DNA of 64,000 nucleotides from Lycocorax pyrrhopterus obiensis (Eukaryota > Chordata > Aves > Passeriformes > Paradisaeidae), in contig JACSVZ010000007.1 in assembly GCA_014706295.1 (NCBI GenBank), forward strand, positions 3,543,699 to 3,607,698, given 5' to 3'. Below the pieces are notes generated by a model. It searched no databases. It was given only the letters and a program-made list of their open reading frames with translations, and was not told the DNA's origin. The first letter of the stretch is position 1. Each line of letters starts with the position of its first letter. Below are positions 25,966 to 38,739 of this stretch, piece after piece. The translations under genes were made by a program, and so were the position numbers.

Positions 25966-26192
25966 AAATCATAGAACCGTAGAAAGGTTTGTGTTAGAAG
26001 GCACCTTAAGGTCATCCAGTTCCAAATCCCTGCCATGGGCAGGGATGCCACCCACTCCACCAGTCTGCTCAGAGCCTCTTCCAGAGATGGGCATCCACAA
26101 CGTCTCTGGGCAACCTGTGCCAGAGCCTCAACACCCTCACAGTGAAGAATTTCTTCCTAACATCTAATGTAAATCTCTCCCCCTTTAGTTTC
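25966..26192 (-). mobile_element. CR1 LINE, 3' end fragment
   Basis: The minus-strand CR1 tail shows AATCATAGAACCGTAGAAAG, AAGGTCATCCAGTTCC, CCCTGCCATGGGCAGGGATG, CTCTGGGCAACCTGTGCCAG and GAAGAATTTCTTCCTAACAT. It lies about 90 bp after the preceding LTR. Confidence 0.93.
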
Positions 26193-26429
26193 ATTAGAGA
26201 GGATTATGGAAAATTTTGCAAAGCCCACTGTTCCTGGTGTCCTTCAGGATCTGTTTCTTTGCCTGGGTTGTCTGCTTAGTTACAGGTATCACAGTTGTGA
26301 TGCCTGTTTCCTGGTTGGTGATTTTCATCTGTACCCATTGGTTTAATTGGTGTATATATTGCAATAATTTTAAAAAGCACTTTTTAAAACAAAGTGGGCT
26401 TAAAAATGTCTGTAATTCCTCATTGTGCA

Positions 26430-26552
26430 TTGACCCTGAGATGAGCTCAGTTGGTTAGACCATGGTGCTAATAACACCAAGTTGTGGGTTCAGTCCCCAG
26501 ACAGGCCATTCATTTAAGAGCTGGACTTGATCCTTGTGGGTCCCTTCCAGTA
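26430..26552 (+). mobile_element. SINE with tRNA-Ile head and CR1-like tail (TguSINE1-like)
   Basis: The head carries tRNA-Ile features: the D-arm block GAGCTCAGTTGGTTAGAC, an anticodon arm TGGTGCTAATAACACCA with AAT as anticodon, and a T-arm GGGTTCAGTCCCC close to the polymerase III B box. It ends AGGCCA near 26508. It is not a working tRNA: the 5' acceptor strand does not pair with the 3' strand, and the invariant TTCGA of the T loop is TTCAG. It is followed directly by GAGCTGGACTTGATCCTTGT and GGGTCCCTTCCAG, a CR1-X-type 3' tail. A tRNA-Ile head joined to a CR1 tail is what I recall for the songbird SINE TguSINE1. Confidence 0.78.
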
Positions 26553-26578
26553 ATAAATACCGTCCCTGCCTGGCTCCA

Positions 26579-26909
26579 TGAATGCACAGGGAGGTTCGGT
26601 ATTGTCGTCAGTAGCAAAGAGGCGGGAAGGGAATTTGCTTTTCCTTCATTCTGAGAGTTTATTACACCTTCATCCTCGAAGGGCAGGCAAGCAAGTTCAG
26701 AGGACAATGGCTCACCGAGGGTTTTTCCCGGGGCCGGGGGAAACGTGGGACCAGGGATCAGGGACCAATGGGAGAGCCCTGGGGGAGTGATGAGGCTGAA
26801 AGCCAACCGGGGAATTCAAACCAGGACAGATCATACCAAAGGGCAATGAATCCCGAGGGGAGTCCACTCCGGTCACCCCAACACAAACGCATGTTCACTG
26901 GCTGCCACA
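26579..26909 (-). mobile_element. Candidate LTR fragment, GC-rich, minus orientation
   Basis: A GC-rich block amid AT-rich DNA, starting about 30 bp after the SINE. On the minus strand it would start TGTGGCAGCC and carry an AATAAA (26658-26663) near its 3' part, with ends in TG...CA. CTCCA at 26574-26578 and TTCCA at 26910-26914 could be a one-mismatch 5-bp duplication. I do not recognise the family and see no clear TATA box, so the LTR call and its borders are tentative. Overlapping small open frames on both strands are not genes. Confidence 0.4.
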
Positions 26910-26959
26910 TTCCAGCTCAGACCTCTGTGTCAGAATTCTGTGTGACTGTGTAAGAGAGG

Positions 26960-29900
26960 TTGCATGGCAATTGCGTGACATCTGGGGCACTGCTGGGGAT
27001 TTGCTTTCATCATGCTACCCAGTACTGACATTGGCATTCTTTTATAGGACCCTAGCACAGCAGAGTCATGAAGTTCCATAGGTTGAAATTTAGGTAAATT
27101 GAGAGATATGTCTCACTGTTAGTAAGGTACATAATTTGACCCAGGGATCACACTGTTAACTTCCATTGAAAAAGAACAAAATAAAATGTAGTAAGATCCA
27201 AAAGCAAATGTCATAGAAGTTCATGCATGAAAGCTTTTAAAAGTCCAGGAAACAATCTTTCAGCTTATCTTATGCTTACTTTTCATCAGCCAGCGCCTGG
27301 ATCTCCCTTAGCCTTAAACCTCTGATATTAATAGTTGGCCTTTACTCTCCCGTTGTTCATTTATTCCACCTTCTTTCTAAGAAAAATGCATACAATCTTT
27401 TATCTTATATACTTGTCTTAAGGGAATTCCATAAGGGTGTTGGTAAAATTCAAAGAATCTACAAGAATTGTGTAAGGAAACCAATTAGATTTTCTTTTTT
27501 AAAAATTTCCATTTGAATTACTGTTTAGGGTTTCAATGTGACTGTTTCTGCTTCCTTTCGTGATAATATTTTGAGTGAAATGGGCTATGGACAGATACAA
27601 AACTAACCCCTTCCTGCTTGACCTTAGAGATACATTTGCAAAGCTATTTGTCTCCTGGTAGTGAGATACTAGGAGATATCTTTGCATGTGGAATACCATT
27701 GTGCAAAAACTTGTGAGATGGATCTGATCTGCAAGGTAACATGGATGCTAATTAATCAGACATAATCGGTTCAGCTGCTGCGTGTGTCTCGGAATTCTCA
27801 CACATTCCAGGAGGGTTGAACAGCAGCAAAAGTAGGTCTACAGCCTTCTGTGGGACTAGGTACTTTTTTCTTTTCTTTCGAAAAAGAAATTACCATGGCT
27901 GTTGCTACTGTCATGAGATTTGACAATCTTGTGACTAATTTTCTTAATTTAAAAAAAAAATTAAGTTCTATTTAGTGTCTGGAATTATCCTTTAAATTAG
28001 TATGGTACTTGGAATTGTTTCTTTATTTGACTCTGGTCATAGTACTGACACCTGAAGTAAGACGCGAGAAGAAAAATCAGCTATATTGATTTTTGTCAGT
28101 GGCTTATTGGCTGGTTGTTATGTGAAGAGAGTAAAGAAAGGTGCTCTGAAACAGAGATTTCAATTTTATTGTGGCAGAACTGCATCCACTTAAAGTCATG
28201 ATGATTCATTGTTTGTAAAAGATCTATTTTTAGTTGGCCTGAATTATATGGAGATTAAAGAGAATCATTAGCATAAAAATCCCCTTGAAGCTTCTGCAGT
28301 TGGTATAATACAAAAGACTTTGTTAAGATCTCTTCAGCCTAGATAACTTTGGAGAATCCCTAAGTGTGCGCAGAAGGCAGATTGGTAACTTACGAAGGCT
28401 TTTGTGGGTCAGTGATCTATTCCTCTGAGCACAACGCAACTTTTCATCCAGATTGCACTCCAAAACAATGCTTTTTAGAAACAGCACTGTCAAAAGAAAG
28501 AAATTGGTAGATAAAGAGGGGAAAGGGGTAAATTTATAGGTATAGAGAGCATCCACCTCTTTAGGAAAAGCACTGGTGCTGGGTTTTGCTGTTTGCTCTG
28601 TTCTCTCAATGCAGATTGAACGCTTCTTTCACTGCACTGCTTCTGTCCAGGCTGGTGTTTCTTGTCACATAAAGTGAGCCCAGCTGGTGTGAGTGCTACA
28701 TGGGTGCTGCAGATCGCAGTGGAGAGGAAGATGGTCAGCTATGCAGGCTGTGTGAGCATCTCTGCTCGTTTATCAGCGTGCCGTCACAACAAAACTGAAG
28801 AGGCCTGTTTAAGTACCTGAGTTGAAACAGGTATGAAATATGATGAGCATGGCCGAATATGATAATTGTTACAAAGCACTTTCAACAAGTCCAATTTGCA
28901 CATCATCATTTAGTGCACTTGTGCAAGGAACAAGATTTGCCATCTTAATCAAAAATGTCTTTGGTGAAATCCAAAAGCTGCTAATGTGTTTTGTTCTGAA
29001 GAAGAAAATCTTGACAGCAAACTTTAGAAATCTTAACACCAAAGTTTAGAAATAATGTATAAAAACATGCTTAAATGATCTCCATACTTCGCTGAACAAC
29101 AAACCTGAATAATATAAATTCTCTTAATACAGTGAAATCGAATATCTCAGTATATATCATGAGATCTCAACTTGTCCTGGTGGCATACCAGTTAATTCTT
29201 AAATGAAGGTTAAATCATGGTAATGTTTCTCCAATAAAATCTTCTCTGAAATGCCCTTATTCCTTTGTCCTGAAAAGACACTCGTTTCCTTCTCAGGTTC
29301 TTAAATAAAATACATTTGCTGTTAGAGGACAGTACTAAAAATAAAAGTGAAATCATACAACAATCAGGAGGAATATGAGGGCATAAGTCTGAGTTTTCAT
29401 TATAATAGGGCTGAGTTACATTGGAAATTTATGTATGTGGAAAAAATACTTAGGTGAAGAATAAATCCATTGCAGTAATTCTCAGTTACTGGAGAGACTG
29501 TTAATATGTCTTTTCACATTATACAAAACCAGTAAACAAGAATAAGGGTCACAGCTTTAAGAAGAGTTGTTTGTAGCATCTGTTAGACTGAGCAAAATGT
29601 CACAATATGTAGTCTCCGGAAGGAGCAAACAGACCATTAAATCTTGGATGAATAAAGCAGGTTTTCAAACTGCTGCAGGTTTTTGTCTTTTTGGAATCAT
29701 TACAGAAGGGCTTGGGGTTGTGGCTGTGATTATGTGAAGGCAATTGGACACTAAGTTTTAGTGGGACTAAAATTTGTCTCATGGTGCCAGAAGGAAGGGC
29801 TGGTTTGAAAACTGTTTCATGTAAAGAAAGAGACCCAGCAGCTGCAAAACAGGTGGTAACCCACCAGGGGCAGGCAGGTATGAAATCATGGCTCTTTATT

Positions 29901-31988
29901 TGGATTACAGTGAGACAAATAAGGAAAGGATAAAAGGTAGACTCAGAGGAGCAGACTCCTGGCTTTTTATTAGGGGTTTAATAAACGAAATTGAGAGTAG
30001 GTTATACGCTGGTATAATGGAGATCCCAAATGTTGAACATGTGATGTGGGCCTCTCAACCAGGTGCGTGCCTGCTCAATGTGTTAAAAAAGTTCTCATTG
30101 GTGCTAAGATATTGCTTTGTATGATGTATTTATTTCTTTTATATATCTGTGTATATATGTCCTTTATATCTTTAGTGAAAGAAACTCACGCTGTTGCTAA
30201 ATTGAAGAATCTGGTTGCCATTTAGTCCCCCATGGTTCCATCATGAAACCAAATTTTCTGGGTCCTTTTGAAGAACTGTAACTGAAGAATGAGCTGAAAC
30301 AAACTGCTCTGCTATAAAATCGAGAAAAATGCAAGGTGGCAAACAGCACAAATGAAGCTATTTCAGATATTTCATGAGTTCTAGATTCAAGAGAAAATTC
30401 AATTTAAAAGAAGGTAATAATATTTTTCCTGTATATTAGTTTATTGCAATGTTAATGAAAGGAGAGACATTTCATGTGTCACTTTTACAAAATCTCTTAT
30501 TTGGGCCTCAAAAATTTAGTGGAAAGCTATCATTGTACAAAATGGGGGTTTATGGTTTACAAATATTGCCAAGATGTAAATCCTGTCCAACAGTAACAGG
30601 GAATGTTTCCCAAAACTGAAACTCAATTGCCAAAGCTATTTCCTGCTAAAGTATTCCTGGCCTCTTTTATTTGGCCTGGTCAGACAGTGTTTTCCCTGAT
30701 AGTTTCTTGGACACAAAGTAGCATAGGTATGGAATCACTCCCAATTGGCAGCTGGAGCAATCCACATTTTTAGAAGACGAAAGTTTAGTAGTATGAAAGC
30801 AGGAAGACTTTTTCAGTGGCCATGGGGAGAGAGAACAAGCCCAGATACTTAGTTTAGTTATGGAAATCTTTTATAAAAGTCTCCCTTTTGAGTGGTATGC
30901 TCTCAGGTCTTCCTAGAATTGTACAATTTTGTCAAATAGGAAATGCAAGTGTTCTAGAATTGGCACTGTTTACAAAGTGTAGGGTTGCAAAGTTTTACTG
31001 ATCATACCATGGAAAAGACACTGAGATTAAATTAATATATTGATGTACACATTGAAATGTCATTATAACAAGTAGAGAGAGAACATAAATGCTAGGAAGG
31101 AAGAAATGAAAAAATTGACTCTCCTAGCTTGTAGAGAAAAACAAAGCTTCAAGATGTGAGGTTTCAACATGTGGCACCAGCCTGAGCATTTTGGGAGCCT
31201 CTGAGAAGGCAAAGGGAAAAACACTGAAAATTCTTTGGTTCTTTGAAATGTGGATAACCAAATCATAGCCACAGCCCTTTAGGTGTAGGCTTTTTAATGT
31301 CAAAAGACAGCAAATTAGGAAAGGATTTTTTGTGATGTTGTGTCTGAATGTTGCAAAATACCAAGAACTGTTCCTACCTGGTCAACTGATGTGTGGATGT
31401 TTTCACCAGGACACCACTGACGTGAACTGCCCAGGGCAGGAGATTAAGAATTCCTTATATAAGTAGTTGGTGAAATGAGGTGTTATATGTGATTAGCTTC
31501 CCAGAATCTCCTAGGGTGGTTCGAGAGAGCTGTAAATATGCAGTGTTCTCTCAAAGGAACATCAAGCCCTCATTGTTGAAAATAAAATATTTTCACTGTA
31601 CTGAGATACGTTTTACTGAAAACTACTGGTAGACCTTTTCTTGCAAGGAAGAATAGGTACTGCTTCCAAAGTTGTTGTTTGGACAGGTGTTTTAGAATGT
31701 CAATAACATTGCTAATATATGAATCATCACATTTCTTTTATTCCCAAGGTTTTGACTGGCTTTTACAGAATTTTCAGGGGTGCTGATCTCTAGAGTTCTG
31801 TAGCTTCAATGTGATATAGTGGAACTGCTTCTTTTGCCACATCATGTGCACTCTCTTCCTAGTTTGAGTTACTCCAAAATTATTCCAAACTCCTCAGATT
31901 TCTTTTGTTATGACTTAAAACACTTTCCATTGCTATGTTTTCAAAATAAAACTAAGATCTGGCTGTTGCATTTACAATCTGTCTGTAG
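26960..31988. other. AT-rich single-copy DNA, no gene seen
   Basis: About 5 kb with no recognised exon, RNA gene or transposon. Open frames (for example 29888-30124 plus) are under 80 codons and have no domain features. Confidence 0.55.
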
Positions 31989-33070
31989 CAGATCATCGTA
32001 GTTTGACACTGGCCAAACACCAGGCACCCACGAGAGCCACTCACTCACCCTCCCCTGCCACAGCTGGGCAGAGGAGAGAAAATTTAGTGAAGAGTTCATG
32101 AGTTGAGATAAGGACTGGGAGAAAACACTCCAAGGGCAAAACAGGCTCAGATGGGAGGTACAAAGTAAATTTCTTACTAACAAAATCAGAGCAGGATAAT
32201 GAGAAGTAAAATAAACCCTTAAATACACCTTTTCCCCCCCAGCCCCTCCCTCCTTCCCACCGACAGGACAGGGGACAAGGCATGGGGGTTTGGTCAGTTC
32301 ATCACCTGAGATTTTCTTGTGCTGCTCAGGGAGAGAAGTTGTTCCCCTGCTGCACCGTGGGATCTCTCCCAGGGGAGACAGTTCTCCCCTAACCCTCCGA
32401 TGCGGTTCCAATCTCACGAGCAGCAGTCCTCCCAAAACTGCTGCAACGTGAATTCCACCTATGGGCAAAGGGTCCTCCCAAAACTGCTGTGGCCTGGGCC
32501 ACTCTTCCACGGGGTGCAGTGCTCCAAGGACAGGCTGCTCCAGCCCAGAAGCAGGGCCCTCTCTCTCCACCGTGTCTCCCACTGGATCACAGCCTCCTCC
32601 AGGCATCCACCCGCTCCGGCGTGGGCACCTCCCCCACGGGCTGCAGGTGGATCTCTGCATCCCCCGTGGATCCCCATGGGCTGCAGGGGCACAGCTGCTT
32701 CACCGTGGTCATCACCACGGCCTGCAGAGGAATCTCAGCTCTGGTGCCAAGAGCACCTCCTGCCCCTCCTTCTCCACTGACCTTGGTGTCTCCATGTAGT
32801 TTCCCTCTCAGGTTCTCACCTCCTCCTCTTCTCTGTCTGGAATTAAAACTGGCCCCCACTTTGTTTTGATTTCTTCTTAAATCTGTTATCACAGAGGCAT
32901 TACCATCATCCCTAATTGGCCCAGCCTTGGCCAGCAGCATGTCCATCTTCAGAGCCATCAGGGATTGGCTCTGCTGGATATGGTGGAAGCTTCCAGCAGC
33001 TACTCACAGAAGCCACCTCTGTGGCCCCCTTGCTACCAAAAACCAGGCCATGCAAAACCAACACACAGAT
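31989..33070. repeat. Target-site duplication CAGAT around LTR A
   Basis: CAGAT at 31989-31993 and again at 33066-33070 flanks the LTR exactly. A perfect 5-bp direct repeat marks retroviral integration and its length fits ERVL-type integrases, though family assignment from length alone is indirect. Confidence 0.85.
31994..33065 (-). mobile_element. Solo LTR A, minus orientation
   Basis: A 1,072-bp solo LTR. Read on the minus strand it starts TGTGTTGGTTTTGCATGGCC and ends near GTGTCAAACTACGATG. Its final CA has decayed to TG, while its near-identical partner at 38.7 kb ends CACGACA. The poly(A) signal AATAAA seen in the partner is AAGAAA here, so this copy has probably lost that function. No primer-binding site, gag or pol adjoins it; recombination between two LTRs of a provirus leaves such solo copies. 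The fairly long open frames inside (for example 31941-32660 minus) come from its GC-rich composition and are not retroviral genes. Confidence 0.92.
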
Positions 33071-33399
33071 ATTATAAAAATTTCTTTGGCTCTGATTTTA
33101 AAGGGGAGGGTCATGGTGAGGGTGTGAAACTGGCTGAACACTGTGCTAATAAGAAAAGAGCTAATTCTCTGTGTAAAGAGGAAAAAAACCTCACCTTTTC
33201 AATGAACAACTTTGAAGCCAGAGTTACTTGAAAAATTTTTCAAAATGTCGCAAGACTGATCTCATAAGAGTCAGATCAAATCCAGCTAAGGAGCAGAAGC
33301 AAAAGTCCATGTGGGAATCATGCTATTTGCTGACTCACAATAACGGCAACGATAGAATGTGAATTTTCTAAAGTCCAGGTACTCCAGGGAAGGAGTATC

Positions 33400-33476
33400 C
33401 CTATTTGAGCAGGGTTGTTGGACCAGATGACCCACTGTAGTCCCTTCCAAACTTACCATTCTGTGATTTTGTAATT
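33400..33476 (+). mobile_element. CR1 LINE, short 3' tail
   Basis: About 75 bp of CR1 3' end: TTTGAGCAGGGTTGTTGGAC, CAGATGACCCACTGTAGTCC, CTTCCAAACTTACCATTCTG and TGATTTTGTAATTT, a decayed form of the terminal octamer repeat. The divergence suggests an old copy. Confidence 0.8.
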
Positions 33477-36132
33477 TAAAATGGTACAATGTTGTAAATT
33501 TTTACCTCATAGATGTCATCATACATTTGAACTGGGGAGCTACTTATTTCTTGCATCTCACTGTCACTGTGATGCATTTTGTTATATCGTACTGTTTTAT
33601 TAAAAATTAATAGTTGCCAGCTGGGAACAAAGTCATAAAGCTGCAAAGAACCCATTGATGCCACTGAAATACAAAGACAAGGCATTAACATGGTAAGGGG
33701 GACACTGACGGTGTCTCTGTCTTGCTTGAAAGTAATTGTTTCTTATTGCTCCAGCTTTAAATTACTAAAACAATATTCTGCTGATATTTTTGAATCTATA
33801 TTTATGACTTCAGGTCTGTCCTATTTGCACAAGGCTCAGCTGAATATTTTTTTTTCAGTCTGATTTTAAAACTTTGAGGGAACAATTCTAGTAAATACAA
33901 ACTATTGGAACAACAGTGGCTATATTAATTTGTCTGTCAATTTCCCTTTATCCTTCCTCCATCACAAAGAAACACAGAGCAATCCTGTGCTACACGGGCT
34001 TCTTAGACACAACCATCACCATCTTATGGCTCCAGTGAGTGAGACTGCAGTTCTCTTTTCTTCTTCTCCTGTGTTTCTAAGAGTATTCTCACTCCCTTGA
34101 TATTATCTTGGTGTGACAAAGAGGCATTGCCTGTGTACTTTGTTCTGGCCTTTGGAGAAATAAATGACAGAAGTAGATCCGGACGTAAGGGGTCTGAATG
34201 GGGTATTACCAATCCTCAAATTTAAATGAATTATTAGAGAATAAATAAATTATGATGTCAGTTTGAAAGGGTTGTGTGGGCAAAATGACTTGGGGTTTGT
34301 TTTGTTGCTGGTTTTGGTGGGGTTTTTTCTTATTTTTGTTTCATTTTCCCTGGAAAGCTCTATGTCCTCTAGGTGCACACATACAGAGCATCCATTTCAC
34401 TCTAATAACTTTCTTTGTGAAATTGGAAAATGCTTTGTTACTCCAGTTTTTTATTCTATGCTAATACTAAAATCTAATACAAAAATCTAATACAAAATTG
34501 AAGTATGAACAATGCTATCAGCATTTGGTTTCTGACCAAATTTTATAAAAGGCTCCCAGGCAGAAGCTAAAGTAGTGTATCAAGAGCTCATTGTGTTCAT
34601 ACAGAGAGTCTTTTGTGTTGAATTACCAGAAGATCTTCAAGCATTCTACAAAATTTTACTTTTCATAGGTCCATCTTCAAATCAAAGCAGTTGCAAAGGC
34701 CATTAAGGAAATCCCTTCCTAATGAAGCAACCAGCAGTGCTCTTATCCACAGATCAACACTGCTATGGGTCAATTCTGTATTTTCATGCTGAGGGGAGAT
34801 GCAAGCAAACTGCATTTGCCTCACAGAAGCAGGCACAGAAATGGCAGATCTTACCAAGGTGGACCAGTGTCTTAAATCTATAAATCTTAAAAGGGATGCA
34901 GTTTTCTTTGGTTACATAATCAAATCCAAGCAGTAACTCCCACAGGACAGTCTGCACTGATGCAAAGCAGAGGCTTAGTGGGGAGAAGGTTCTCCATCTT
35001 ATGTTTTCCAGCAGCTTGACTTTGTTGAACAATTCTTCTTTTCAACCAAATAACTGATTTAGTTAGCGATAACTGATGGAAGTAAAGCTTATTTATGTAA
35101 AGATATGACATAAAGATCTGAGTAAAAGCCATGTGTATGATCTAGTGTTTGTAAATTGGATATATAGTGGATGAAAAAAATATGTAGGTAATTTTATTTA
35201 GGTAGTTTTCAGAAGAAAACCTCCAGCTTTTATTTTTAGATAAAAATTCTGTAATGATGTTATGAATTAAGGTTAAATTATGATTTTTAAGGTAACTGGT
35301 GCTGCAGGTATCTCTAACATAACACTAAATATTGAAGAGAAATTTCTTTCATAGCAGTTGTACTTTACTAGCTAATGTTGCTTTTGAGTATCATAGAATT
35401 TGCCATTAATTATGTTCAGTGGAGACTGCCTTCAAACTGCCTACCTGATTCCTTGATAATTTGCCTAGAAGATTACTGATGATTTTTTAGTGCATTTCCA
35501 TGTATCCGTTTTTGGGAAGGAATGGCTGTGTTGTCATTCAATTACATATAATTTGTTGTACTATGACAATATTGTGCTATCTGTATTGTTGCCCATGTAG
35601 ATTTTAGGAATAGAAATATACTTTAATATAGTTGATTCACAGTTTTTCTCATTTGACACAGGTCTGCCCTGTTTCAAAAACAGTGAATTAATATGCACTT
35701 AGTGTCCACAAAACTTTTGTTCTCAAGGTGAAGACAAGTGGCAAGCTCAAAAGCTTCTACTGAAATGGTGGTTTTGTGTTATATTTATAAAACTGCATAA
35801 GTAAAGCAAATTTATAGACCAAGTTGCTGCTTGTAACAGATTGGTGCTGTGTCTTTCCATCAAATCCTAAACCTGTTTTATGAGAGTAATAGATAAATCG
35901 AGTGATGACTAACAGAGTGTCCCTTGCCAGTGACACAAAATAAGTGGTAGCCTATTGAAAGGTCTCAAATGGGGGCCAGAATTTCGTAACTTTCTCTTGT
36001 CCTGCAGAGCTTTTCTGTGTAGTCTGTATTTGTTACTTTAAGGATGCTGCAGGGAAACCCTCAGATGTTGTGGAACATTTGGGAATTTCAACACAATCCT
36101 TTATTTACTACTGACTCTAAAACAGCCATCTC

Positions 36133-36155
36133 TGTGTGTGTGTGTGTGTTTGTGT
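36133..36155. repeat. TG dinucleotide microsatellite
   Basis: About nine TG units followed by TTGTG. A common type of simple repeat. Confidence 0.9.
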
Positions 36156-38739
36156 TATTTTACTTGAAATAACAAAAATAAACAAACAAATTTTGCACTC
36201 CGGAGTAAAATAATGACTGGTTCCTTTTGCGGCTGATCGCTTCAAACCTTCATCAAATAAACACTGGTTATTCAATAGTTTCCATACTTAGTGAGTTAGC
36301 CCAGGTTTTCTTGTCCTATACGTTGTTGCTCTTCAGCTCCTGCAGCTACCTTTCCATCAGGGAGTAGGCAATGCCTGTTCTCAGCTTCATTGTTGTATGT
36401 TATTTGAATGCTTGCAGCCCTTTCTTTGCTGTGCCAGTCCTTGGTGTGCAAGGCACTGAAGGCAGTTAAGGGCTGCTGATATCTGTGCACAGGATCAGTT
36501 GTGCTGTGGTTAAAATTCTCTTTCAGTTATCCGGCTCACAGCCTGTTAGGGATAGAAATTGTACCATTGAGCAACTAATATATTAATTTCAAACTGTGTA
36601 ATTAATTGCTCTTTAATTCTCTTTGATTACTGGACAGTGCTGTGTGCCTGAAAGCCATTACACTCTTTGTACAATAGGGTAAACAAGTCTGCTTCTGAAT
36701 GTCTAATGTGGAGAGATCTATTGAGGTTTTTCTGCTTACTCAGATTCTGACTTTGTCATTTTCTGTTTTTCAAGACAGAAGGAGGTTTGGAGACACAAAT
36801 GCTACATTTTTAACTGGCCCAAAACTGCATACACACTTTTTTGAAAATTTCTTTTTTTCTTATGTCCAGAGCTAAAAAGAAAAAAGAAAAAAGCAAAAAG
36901 AAAAAAGCTGTTTCTACCAGGTTTGCGTTCCACTTTGGTACTTCCTTTCGCACAACAAATCTCATCCTACTTGACTTTAGTTCTATGTACACCTCTATGT
37001 ACACCTGTTACTACTTGTCCTTTTGCAGTCTGACAATTGCAGCCAAGAATACAGATCAAGATGAAATCCCAACTAATGTATTTTAAATGAGATTATAGTA
37101 GAATCACAGTATTCCTCAGAAGAATCATTTGAGAAGGCAGTGAAGATAGAGCACTGAAGCATGACGATATTGAAAAATAAATACACAATCATCAGCAGCA
37201 AAGTCCACAAAAAAAGGCTCAAATATTTGGGCAAGGGAGGAGCAATTTCTCTGTAATTGGGGGAAGAATAAAATAGGTCAGGATTTTTATTCTGGTTTGG
37301 TTTGTTATTTCCTCCCTCATGTTTGCAAGGCACGGAGATGGAGATTGCAGGGAAAGAGAAGAGAGGAAAGTGAAATGGGTGTTCCCTCCGAGGAAGGAGG
37401 AAAAATCAACCAACAGCCACCAACAGCCTCTGCAGTTTGCCAGCTGCCTGATCACCATGAGCTGGCAGTACTGACTTCCAAGTGGACTTAGTGGCAAAGA
37501 GGTAAGGAAAGAGGCCAAGGAGGTGGCATTATTTTTTTCTGCAGGGAAAGAGGTTGTTCTTACTGCACAGTGAGGAAGAAAGAATGCAGGTACTTGAGGG
37601 AAAGCAGATAAGTAGTTAAAAGAAAATGGTATCACTGGGGAAATAGAGGTGAGTTGCTTGGAGAACACCAGAAAAGAGCTGATTCTCTGAGAGAAGGGTT
37701 GGTGGCAAACCTGTTAATTCTTGTGGCTTTGAAAAATAATCTTATGGGCTGGATTGTGAAATATTGCTCTGCCTTCCCTGGTCTGGCTGAAATGACAAAC
37801 ACAGATAATGTGTGTATAACTGCCTAATTATGTGTGTTCTCTTCACATCTAAGAATAATTTTTAGAAGGTAGTGTGAATATGGGAATTTCAGTGTTCAGA
37901 GGTGTAACTCGTTCAGTAGTACAACTTATAGGAGTGCTTTACACACACATTATCTTGTCACAACATAAGAACATCCTACTGTGCTAAAATACCACTTTCA
38001 GAAGAAACATATAATTTTCCCGTATTGTGGGGGAGGATGCTAAACAGCTTCTTTCTTTTACATATCTTTTATTTTCACCTTCTACAGGCATGAGAAGAGC
38101 AAAGTTTTAAAACAAAAAATTTGAAAACTCTTCATTTGAATTTATCTGTATTTTTATCCTCTTCATCTTCTGTGTGATGAAATGTGTTGATAGCTGTGCC
38201 TATGATTTCACAGAAAATGCATAAGGAAAAATTGCTTATTTAAAGAGAATGATTAGAAGTTTTTAAAGAGAATGATTATAAGTTATTTTCCCCCTCATGC
38301 ATTAGGGAAAGTGAATGCTTTTGAATTAAAATTGTATTAGTATGTTTGGGGAAATTTGATGAGTATTTTGCAACAGCTTTGTGGCACAACTTTAACAATC
38401 CCTAATAGTTGATACTGTCCAATTTGAGAAATGAGTTAGGTCAATCCAGGCTTTTGGAAATTTAATCTTTACTAAACCAAGGTGCTCTAAGTTGAACTTC
38501 TCTCAGTTTCTTGTAAGACAGTTCAATATATAGGACCTGAACTTGTAGCAAGGCACTGTTACCAACTGAATTGAGGCTGGGGCTGTTTGTGCCAGGGCTT
38601 GTTTGGTTTCCAGTCCGTTGCAAAGAACAAGGAAAGTTGCATTCAGTTCAAAATTTAGCTGTTGAAAAAAAAAATGGTTAAAATAATATTTCTTTTCAAC
38701 AACTACATGGTCCTGTATGTAAATATGCTCTTCACGGAT

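Larger units (their letters stand above)
33071..38734. other. Spacer between the inverted LTRs, mostly unique
   Basis: About 5.7 kb with one short CR1 tail and a TG simple repeat. I see no gene. The purine-rich stretch around 36870-36905 and nearby open frames are low complexity. Confidence 0.55.

Noticed and set aside
26437..26508. Functional tRNA-Ile (AAT) gene
   Set aside because: The acceptor stem does not pair, the T loop lacks the usual TTCGA, and a CR1-type tail follows directly. It is the head of a SINE.
31941..32799. Long open frames on both strands (up to 239 codons) around LTR A
   Set aside because: They lie mostly in the GC-rich LTR, recur in LTR B, and resemble no retroviral or host protein. 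LTRs of this type carry no genes.
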